Assembly (NCBI GenBank): GCA_013176395.1
Contig: JABMLP010000003.1
Span: 248,001 to 312,000, forward strand
From: Venturia oleaginea
Lineage: Eukaryota > Ascomycota > Dothideomycetes > Venturiales > Venturiaceae
Direction of reading: 5' to 3'
Length of the DNA: 64,000 nucleotides
Shown here: positions 56,987-64,000 of the stretch, piece by piece
Layout: the number at the start of each line of letters is the position of its first letter
Numbering within the stretch: the stretch's first letter is position 1
Translations under genes and position numbers: made by a program
Notes under the pieces: model-generated
The model's input: only the letters and a program-made list of their open reading frames with translations
The model's database searches: none
What the model was told of the DNA's origin: nothing

Positions 56987-58034
56987 TCACCATTTCGTAT
57001 ACATAGTCTCTATCAAACTCCACAGTTTCTGCGGAGTTATAGCATTCTCCCAGGCTTCCTGTACAATCCTTCTCAATTCTGGATGGTTATAATACCTATC
57101 CTTATAGTTTGCCTCTATCCAATCCTTCATCCAATTCCATACTGTCTCAATTGGGTTCATATCTGGTGAGAAAGGTGGCCAAAAGATGAGAGGGACCCGG
57201 AGGCGTAGGAGCTCTGCTTTCGTAAGAGAACCTGAGTGCCCTGGGGCGTTATCCTGCATCAAAAAGAGCCTATTCTGTCGTGTATATTCAGCCATTGTAG
57301 GCACGATTCTCTCCGTGTATGACTCCTAAATTGGTAAGAAAAGGAGGCTTAAGAGAGGGAGAATCTACCGACCATATTGATAGCACCCCAGTTCTTCTCC
57401 CAGAAAAGAGATGGCCCTTTTTGAGCCCCGTAGAATGAACCCCAGAACATCCACCCTTTCTTCCTTTGAACCTTCTGAACTACACAGTCAGGGTGGAGTT
57501 CTTCGCCGGCTTTGCGGGTAACCCATTGCTTCTTATGCCTCCCTCCTGTTACCCAGGTCTCATCAGTCCACAGTATAGTAGCCCATTGTTGTAAGGTCCA
57601 GTGTTGGTGCTCTAGGGCCCAGGCAAGGCGGAGGCGTCGATTCTTATCGGAGAGGGTGGTTTTTGCCTTGCAACATAGCGCTTGTAACCTCTTTTAGCGA
57701 GTGCTTTTCGGAGGCAATCTGCTCCTACACCAAGGTGGGCAAGAGGGCTAATTGAGAGTGCTTGCCAGCTTAATAGTCGAGCTGCTTTTGAGCTACATAT
57801 GTAGGCTTCAAGCTCATCAATCTGCTCCTCTGTAAGGTATCCTTTTCGGCCCGCACGTCGCTTCTTTTGAGGCGTAGGGTGACCTGCATTGACGGCCAAC
57901 TGACACTGCCGTATAGTAACACAGGTGCCGTGTTTCTCCTGGAAAAACTGCGAAATTGCGTGGTTGGTTAAGCCTGCTTGGTGTAGGTTAAGGATAATAA
58001 GGCGTTGATCTCGTGTGAGCTCTTGAGACCTCAT
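56987..58034 (-). pseudogene. Tc1-like transposase with intron and one frameshift
   Basis: The ATG at 58034 (MRSQELTRDQRLIILNLHQA) begins an N-terminal HTH, with a second HTH-like part (GRKGYLTEEQIDELEAYI). A one-base loss near 57651-57665 (after RQKPP) shifts the frame; the next frame continues through WTDETW (first D). A 47-nt GT..AG intron (57326-57372) can be spliced out, then LFLMQDNAPGH (second D) and SPDMNPIETVWNWMK (third acidic residue, E) follow to the stop at 56987. The whole DDE triad is therefore present and the single frameshift is the only visible lesion. Family: Tc1/mariner superfamily, distinct from the pogo copies. Element ends could not be defined; the left side abuts the LTR target site and the right side abuts pogo copy 6. 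Confidence 0.82.
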
Positions 58035-58127
58035 GATGGCTGCAGTTATAACACCAAAATCTTGTGTATACAGAATGTCAACGTGGCTGTGGAAGGAGAT
58101 TACATAAACACCAAAAATACGAGATTA

Positions 58128-59252
58128 ACGTGTTTCACTACTCACTTGGCCACCCCACTCACTTGGCCACCCCAACCACTCAATCTCAAGTCATCGTGCG
58201 ATAAACCTCCCACCAATACAGCTTTTATTAAAATAATTCTAATAATGCATTCTTTACGTATTTGGGCATCGATTAATCTTATGACCTTGAATACCGCAGC
58301 CACTACATGTTGGTAATGCTCGCTGTTGTACGACGACTTCCTGATCTTGAACACTATCTCTAGAGCTATTTTCGCATCCCTCGACCAAGAACTGACCCTG
58401 TTGAGCTTGTAAAACGCCTCCATATGCAATATATCGTCTACGATACTGTTGCTTCTGTTTTCGTCGTTGGTTCTCTGTACGAAGCTTCCTATTCTCTTCT
58501 GCAAGTATTACTGCTGAATTCATTGCGACTTGACATCCTTTGATGAGTTGACCAATTGCTTGACTGCTTGGGCTCTGAGATTGGCGACGAAGAAGATTTC
58601 GGACGAGCTGAGCCTACTGCTCAAGCTGAGCTATCGTACGAGGAGTTTCTGACGTCCACTGTGGCGCTACTCCATGGGGTGTACCTGGTGGTGAGGGCGT
58701 CTCTTCAACACGCTGAAACCACGCGTTGATTGTCGCTGGATCTTCGCATTTTGCACGCTGTGAATGGAATTTACGATTCCACTTCGTATAAAGCTCCGGC
58801 TGAGCGTTGATGAAGCGGAATACCCAGTTCTTCCCGACTAATAACGGTGGAGGATTCGTACCGCGTTTTTCGAGTAAAGCGTTAGCCATTCGTCGTACGT
58901 CGATAATTTGGGGCGGAAATCCTCGTCGATCAAGGTCTAGGATCCACTGAACCAGAGCCTGCTCTTCATGTATTTGTAACTTTCTCTTTTGGTGGTTAGA
59001 TTCGCTTCGTGGTTTACCACCTTGAAGACGAGACTGAAGTGTAGATCGAGGAATATCGTACGACGCTGAGATTTGACGTTGACTTAAATTTGGATTCGTT
59101 TGAAAGCTCTGCTTCGCAAGAAGTAATCTAGCCTCTTCGCAAGCCGATCCGGGGGTTGGTGTTGACATTATCGCGATAATTGTACGAAGGGATTAGACTT
59201 TTTGGTTGGGTGGCCAAGTGAGTGAGGTGGCCAAGTGAATGGTGAAACACGT
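58128..59252 (-). mobile_element. Pogo-like DNA transposon, second subfamily, internally deleted (copy 6, 1125 bp)
   Basis: The ends begin ACGTGTTTCACTACTCACTTGG on the left and match inverted on the right, flanked by TA (58126-58127 and 59253-59254). Each end has a doubled motif of the form CACTTGGCCACCCC, one base set different from copy 5 (CAGTGGGCCACCCC). Confidence 0.9.
58254..59168 (-). pseudogene. DDE-less pogo-like transposase: DNA-binding part joined to zinc knuckle (copy 6)
   Basis: From ATG 59168 (MSTPTPGSACEEARLLLAKQ) the frame holds the N-terminal HTH (SQRQISASYDIPRSTLQSRL) and the CENP-B-type HTH (VGKNWVFRFINAQPELY). It then jumps in frame from NAWFQRVEE to TPSPPGTPHG, skipping the entire catalytic domain found in copy 5. 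One TAG (58614-58616; CAG in copy 5) precedes the C-terminal part, which includes the coiled coil and the CCHC knuckle CSGCGIQGHKINRC. The frame is otherwise unbroken over 305 codons. A protein made from it could bind ends but not cut them. Confidence 0.85.
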
Positions 59253-59254
59253 TA

Positions 59255-59739
59255 CGGCTTGTATACAGCTTAACATGATTGCGGCGTCACCTCGGTAAAT
59301 CGCCATACTAACGTTTATTTGGCCGGCAACCATAGTAGACGAACTGGCAGGCAAACCGACAGGCAGGTTTAACGACAGGATGTAGCTCAAAGAGCTACGA
59401 ATTGGTTGAAGCCACGTAGGCTTTAAAACCTTTCCTCGGCAGAACCCCGGTTCTGCCTTGATCACGTGCCGTAGGGCCACCCCAACGGCGGGAAGGACTT
59501 GTCAGCGGTCGTACCGTGACATATCTCGAGATTCCACCTTTACCGTCGCGTTAATTACCCTTCTCTACTCTTCCTTATTAGTTATGGCTGTAGCCTTTCT
59601 AAGACAAGATACGTAATATAACGTGGAATCTAGTCTAGAATAAGCTTAAAACTATATTTAAGAGAGCCTCCTAGACTCCTAGTTTAGTATATTAAGACAA
59701 TAGATATGCTAGGGCTAAGAGTAACGCTAAAATCAATTA
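59255..59739. other. Gene-free stretch between pogo copies 6 and 4
   Basis: No gene was seen. Part of it (near 59.31 kb, reverse strand) resembles sequence near 55.0 kb, so it is probably old repeat. Confidence 0.35.
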
Positions 59740-61101
59740 ACGTATTCCACCACCGAGCCGGCCACTTTTCCTTGGCACGACCAACTCATATTACGCCTCT
59801 TCAATTTTATCGCTATCAACAATAGATTCCAAGTCTGTCGTGCTGCTATCTGATTCAGAAGATATCTCAATATCCTTTTTACACCTTCGCGCATCGTGCC
59901 CAGTCGCGCCGCAGTTCCCACAGCGCCGTAAAGCTGGCCGGGCTGTTTCTTGATCACCACTACCACAAGCCTTCTTTGATTTCTGAGGCGCTACAGACGC
60001 CTCTGCAGCTACCTGCGCTGCTGCAGTCCCATACTCCATAGTACCACCTTGCTGGATCCGCTTCCTTTTGCGCGATTTTCGCTTCGTCATTACTGCCAAT
60101 TGCTCTTCAAGCTCGTGGTTTCGTGCAATAAGTAGAGCGTTCTGGTGTAGCATCAATTCAGCGCCCTTGACAAGCTGAGAGAAGCCAGTCTGCACACTAA
60201 CTGGTGACCGAGTGAAAGATTCGCGTACAAGCTTTGATTGAGATCCAAATTCAAGAGTATTGCTTGGAGTCTTCGACTGCCACGGCGTCTCCTGCGGTGG
60301 GGGTGCTGGTGGAGTACGTAGCCGTACTTCAAGGCGATCCAATACCACCTCCGCGTTAATAGGGACTAGCCCTACCATCTCAAAAGCCTTTCGACAGTTC
60401 TCTTCTGTAAATACGTCGAAAAACGCGTCTTTGAAGGCCGGGAGGAAGCCTTCTTTGTTGATATGGTAGACGCGTCGGCGTGCCAAGTCTCGAACTCGTT
60501 GAGAGTACTTGCACTTCAACGGCGAGAAGCAGACCACATCAAGCGGCTGGAGGATATGCGATGAATGAGGTGGCATACAGAGCGTAGGATCTTATGTTCG
60601 AGGCAGTAGTCCTTGAAATCCTGGTTGAGATGGCTCGATTGAAGGCCATCTTGAGCTCATCTGAGCGCGTAACGAACCTCTCAGCCCACTTTTTCCCTAC
60701 TGGCTCTCCACCGCGTACACCCAGCAGTTTATCCGCCATATCTGCCACCTCACACAGCCGGGGCGCAAATCCTCGCAAACCGAGGTCGAGGATATATTGG
60801 ACAAGCGTTTGCTCTTCTGTTGCAGTGAGCTTATGGGAGTTTGGGCGAGTTTGAGATGGAGAGGTAATTCCGCAGAGCCGATCAGAGAGCCTTTGGTGTT
60901 TGATGTTGAAGGCTGCAGCAGCGCGCCTTAGGCTTTGAAATTGGCCAGAGGTATAGGCCTGAAGAGCGAGATCAATTCTGCCTTCTTCTTGAACGGCTAT
61001 CGCGTTGCGTTGTTGAGACATTGCGTGTTGAAGAGGATAAGGGCTGTGCCAAGGAAAAGTGGCCGACTCGGTGGTGTGGCCGGCTCGGTGGTGGAATACG
61101 T
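59740..61101 (-). mobile_element. Pogo/Fot-like DNA transposon, copy 4 (1362 bp, internally deleted)
   Basis: The ends begin ACGTATTCCACCACCGAGCC; TA is on the left (59738-59739), while the right flank reads TT, so one duplication base has changed. The right end has a doubled CCACCGAGCCGGCCA-like motif. Confidence 0.88.
59791..61021 (-). pseudogene. Pogo-like transposase with core deletion (copy 4)
   Basis: The ATG is at 61021 (MSQQRNAIAVQEEGRIDLAL; then RRAAAAFNIKHQRLSDRL, an HTH). After AFNRA the sequence jumps to the region after the DGHESH block, with GAGC microhomology at the junction, removing the first two catalytic aspartates. The second half (60576-59791, 261 codons) is open and nearly identical to copy 2. 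It carries the same one-base loss after CLEHKI and ends in the CCHC knuckle CGNCGATGHDARRC. Confidence 0.87.
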
Positions 61102-61975
61102 TTTATATATATATATAATACACCACAGCTCGGTAGCAAAGACTAGATAGACTTACGTTTATAACATTCCCCTTTAGATATCTAATAGTTCCTCCAGTAC
61201 TAGTACAAGCCTCTAGCGTCGCTGTACTATCAAGTTGCCCCTTTGGTACTCTACCCACTGTGTACTGGCATGCAAGAGCTGATTTATAAAAGTAATACAA
61301 GATTAAGATGGGGTATAACTAGCAGTTTACTATACTTACCCAGACAGCGCGAGTGTCACGGAAGCGATAGAAGTAGTCGCAAAACACGTTGACAAGTGTT
61401 CGGCCGTACTAGCTATGAGCGAGCGTGATAGAAGTCATTGGTATTATCTTTCTAAGAGTCAAGACATTGCGTGAAGAACCTAAGCACAGTGGAGGAATCG
61501 CGAGGTAGGTAAGGGATTCCTCGATTTGTACGCTATAATCACGTGTATACCAGTTCATGGTAACACTCTCAGTGCCACTCCGTGACAGCGAGGACGAGGA
61601 ATTGCTTTAAGAAGGACGTATTTGAGTAACTAAATAACTAAGTAACTGAGTAACTAACTGAGGGGGTAACGCCCGCAATTCTACTAGTAATCTACGACAA
61701 GGTAATACATTAACGGCTACGGACTCGGATAACCGCTCCAGAGTCTTTTAAGATAGATGTCACAGGCTATGGCCTAGATTGTGGTTCTCGGCTATGCCCT
61801 CAACCTTTGGAAACTTCTGGAAGATTCCACAACCCCACCACCACTGATTATAAAACCATGTATTCTAGTCTTTCTCTCTTCTCTTCAAGTTTGTAATACT
61901 CGTCAATCAGGATAGTCAATTGAAAAACATATTGACCACGCCTCTCACAATAGAAGCCTTTTAAAGGAATTCTTA
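61102..61975. other. Gene-free stretch with MITE fragment
   Basis: About 61668-61740 (GTAACGCCCGCAATT, then ACATTAACGGCTACGGACTC) resembles an internal part of the MITE at 40238, so it is a broken copy. Nothing else was recognised. Confidence 0.45.
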
Positions 61976-62312
61976 TTGTAGTTTGTGCATCAACGTGGAC
62001 AATCTCTAGATTTTTGACTAACTTCGTGAGAAACTCTGAGAGCTTTACCCCACAGTAAAGCCTAGCTGAAATACGTAAATCACTTAATTCCTACCCCTCT
62101 AGCAATAATAATCCTTTAAAAAGGCTTAGTATATCTTAGAAGACCGTTCTAGAGCCCTATCCGGGTCTCTAAGCGTCCTTGGCCGTCCTTAGCCGTTAAT
62201 ACTTTACCTTGTCGTACGTTATAGATCAGAATTGAGGGCGGTCCTCTCACAGAATCTCTCACGAAGCAAGTCAAAAATCTAGAGATTGTCCACGTTGATG
62301 CACAAACCACAA
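61976..62312. mobile_element. MITE of the GTTTGTGCATCAACG family, copy B (337 bp)
   Basis: Terminal inverted repeats of 44 bp with one mismatch (61976-62019 and 62269-62312), flanked by TA (61974-61975 and 62313-62314). There is no coding capacity. TA flanks point to Tc1/mariner-type mobilisation. Confidence 0.88.
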
Positions 62313-62319
62313 TACTGCT

Positions 62320-62450
62320 GGAGGGGTAGGAATTGACTGATCTACGTGTTTCAGCTAGGCTTTGCTGTGGGGTGGAGCTCTCAGAATTACTTACTTACGA
62401 AGTCACTCAAAAAATCCCCCTCCTCTGCACGTTGATGCACAAACCACAAT
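62320..62450. mobile_element. Half copy of the same MITE family (copy C)
   Basis: GGGGTAGGAATTGACTGATC to GATGCACAAACCACAA matches the reverse complement of the left half of copy B with about 15-20 percent change. It ends cleanly before TA (62451-62452). Lying back to back with copy B, it makes a head-to-head pair. Confidence 0.75.
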
Positions 62451-62684
62451 ATACCATTACCTTCTTACCGATCCGATTGTTTAATTCCCAGGACAGATCC
62501 ACCTCCGCCCCCCACCTCCTCCATCCCATATCGATCTGAGTCTTCTACACAGTGCTACAGTCACAATCGGCAATTTTACCAAGATACACCGAAATCACAC
62601 GTTTTTGATAGAATTCACAGCCCTGTTAAAGATTCCACAGGAAAGCTCGAAAAAGGCTGTAAGAAGCTGTAAAAAGTCTGTCAA

Positions 62685-62895
62685 GAGGCTGCTGATACGC
62701 TTTTGCTCGTCAACGGGTTGGGGAATATTATTGCTTTTGGGTTTTTGAATGAGGTTAGTGAGTGGGTTGCGTCGGCTTGGTATATCGATGCCTTTGGTAC
62801 TCAGGCTGGGATTTGCGTTGGCGGTTCCATTGTACTTTTTTGGTGAGGGGATAAGGCATATGACTCCGCTGTGGAAGATTGTCTTGAGGAATTGA
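62685..62895 (+). pseudogene. C-terminal remnant of a major facilitator transporter
   Basis: One frame reads EAADTLLLVNGLGNIIAFGF, then NEVSEWV and a hydrophobic stretch ending SIVLFW before a stop. Shifting frame near 62840 continues as GIRHMTPLWKIVLRN and a stop at 62893-62895. The order (last two membrane helices, then a basic cytoplasmic RHxTPxW tail) is that of fungal MFS transporters. Upstream sequence has no matching exons, so this is a fragment. It converges with the ligase gene. Confidence 0.5.
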
Positions 62896-63044
62896 GGATG
62901 GTGTATGTCTGGCGGGAATCCATAGAGGAAAATAGCCATAGAAATGCCTGTAATGTTTAATTCGTAAATGCGTCATTGCTCAGACATCGTGTCTTCATGC
63001 CCTCATACATCCAGGCTCTTTCCTTCCTTGAATCGATCAGATTC

Positions 63045-64000
63045 TCACTTAGCGGTCGCCTTCTCAATGACCCGTTCATGCAAAGCCGCAATCTCGGGTA
63101 TAATCAGACTTTCAATCTCCAGCGGCGGTTCACCCACAAATCTATGCTCCTCGGCACCACCCCCATCCACCCCCTTCCCACCAGCCTGTCCAACCAGTCC
63201 CTCAATCCCCGAAAAGCTCTTCGTCCTCCTTCCCCTCGGCACCCGAATCCATTTCGTACCCTCCTCGGCACTGACAAAAACAACCTCCCACTTCCTCGTA
63301 CCAAGTAAATTCCCAATAACCAAATGATGCGAGTACTTATTCAAAGCATACAACGCCTTGGTCGTAAGAATCGCCGGATCAGTCTCAAGCTTGAAAGAAA
63401 CAATCATAGCATCCGGCGCCCACCCATCCACAAGCGCTTTGAGGAATTTAGGAACAGGTTCCAAATCAACAATCAAACTTTTCCCCTCCGTCCTCACGCC
63501 GGGCATCTTCTCCCCACCCTCCCCACCATACTTCCCAGCAAACTCCTCACTAGACTGAATCTTGTGCTCGACCATCCGATCCCTCGGCACAAAAAAATCA
63601 CTCACAGCAGCTGCAAGGTAAAAAAGCGCCCTGGAACCGAGCGGCTTCATCAGTTTAGCAACCTCCCTCAGTTCCCAGAGGTAATCCGTAATCGTCGTGA
63701 AACTCAAAATTAATAATCTCCCTTCCCTCTTGGCAGCAGCATATTCCCTAAACACCCTAACCATCTCATCCTGATGTTCCTGATCCACCACGATCCTACC
63801 TCCCTCCTCCTTCATATAATCCAGAAAACTCCGCGTATTGTGGCTATAATGCCGCGAAAACGGTAATAGTGAGAATTGCCGGTGGAGAAAGATAACGGCA
63901 TATCCCGCTTCTAGGAAATACTCGGCGGACGTGGCGCCTCGGGTTCCGGCGGAGAAGTTGTCTATGTAGCGGACTGTTTGGTTTTCGAGCGGGACGGTGG
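63045..64000 (-). CDS. CAB2: Phosphopantothenate-cysteine ligase (3' part; 5' end beyond the window)
   Basis: The frame is open from the right edge to the stop at 63045 (318 residues visible). It starts inside the family's N-terminal block TVPLENQTVRYIDNFSAGTR, then GYAVIFLHRQFSLLPFSRHY, FYLAAAVSDFFVP, EHKIQSS, VPKFL.LV..WAPDAMIVSF and KLETDPAIL, YSHHLVIGNLLGTRKWEVVF. These are hallmarks of eukaryotic PPCS (CoaB domain), which joins cysteine to 4'-phosphopantothenate using a nucleotide triphosphate in coenzyme A synthesis, in the cytosol. Only a few N-terminal residues should be missing. A Gly-rich insert (GGKGVDGGGAEEH) near the C-terminus is unusual. Confidence 0.93.
   Translation of the reverse strand, partial: TVPLENQTVRYIDNFSAGTRGATSAEYFLEAGYAVIFLHRQFSLLPFSRHYSHNTRSFLDYMKEEGGRIVVDQEHQDEMVRVFREYAAAKREGRLLILSFTTITDYLWELREVAKLMKPLGSRALFYLAAAVSDFFVPRDRMVEHKIQSSEEFAGKYGGEGGEKMPGVRTEGKSLIVDLEPVPKFLKALVDGWAPDAMIVSFKLETDPAILTTKALYALNKYSHHLVIGNLLGTRKWEVVFVSAEEGTKWIRVPRGRRTKSFSGIEGLVGQAGGKGVDGGGAEEHRFVGEPPLEIESLIIPEIAALHERVIEKATAK

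Overview
The window is nuclear DNA of a filamentous ascomycete (Pezizomycotina). Genes carry short 44-121 nt introns with GT..AG ends and CTAAC/CTAAT-type branch points, and the content is typically fungal: an RNA-silencing RNA-dependent RNA polymerase, TAF7, PRP24, UTP15, mitochondrial ribosomal protein uL22m, phosphopantothenate-cysteine ligase, a cytochrome P450 and a C2H2 regulator. The style of genes and repeats suggests Leotiomycetes, but that is inference and no species is claimed.

Layout. 1-15.7 kb is ordinary gene space: the 5' end of a PIP-box protein (-), an RRM-containing RNA-dependent RNA polymerase (-), a MITE, a phenol-monooxygenase-like FAD enzyme apparently broken by a 17-nt insertion (+), a CitE-like lyase (-), TAF7 (+) and a mitochondrial-type AAA ATPase (+). 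15.7-25.3 kb is repeat-rich: a kinase-like pseudogene, 5'-truncated LINEs with target-site duplications, an LTR carrying a LINE inside it, a second solo LTR and a pogo-like transposon. 25.7-38.3 kb alternates genes and transposons: P450 (-), pogo copy 2, uL22m (-), pogo copy 5, PRP24 (+). 39-46 kb is gene-poor and holds a LINE, MITEs, a 2.25-kb long-inverted-repeat element with an orphan ORF, and two small spliced genes that I predict encode secreted cysteine-rich proteins. 46.6-54.2 kb holds UTP15 (-), pogo copy 3, a two-domain ABM-type monooxygenase (+) and a C2H2 factor (+). 55-62.5 kb is a second transposon cluster: a second LTR-with-LINE composite, a Tc1-like element, pogo copies 6 and 4, and MITEs. 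The right edge holds a transporter remnant and the 3' part of phosphopantothenate-cysteine ligase (-).

The most striking system is the set of six pogo/Fot-like DNA transposons. All are flanked by TA, or nearly so, and start with ACRTRYTYCRYCAC-like ends, but the repeat motif just inside the ends differs between copies. The N-terminal DNA-binding region of each transposase differs in parallel, while the catalytic core of several copies is almost identical. Copies 2 and 4 even share one inactivating frameshift although their ends differ. This looks like modular exchange of a recognition module (transposase N-terminus plus both ends) around a shared core. The transposases also end in a CCHC zinc knuckle, and one copy has lost its whole DDE domain while keeping the DNA-binding and knuckle parts.

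Spliced models were derived by hand from reading frame, splice sites and family resemblance. Phase was checked by arithmetic; no database search was possible.
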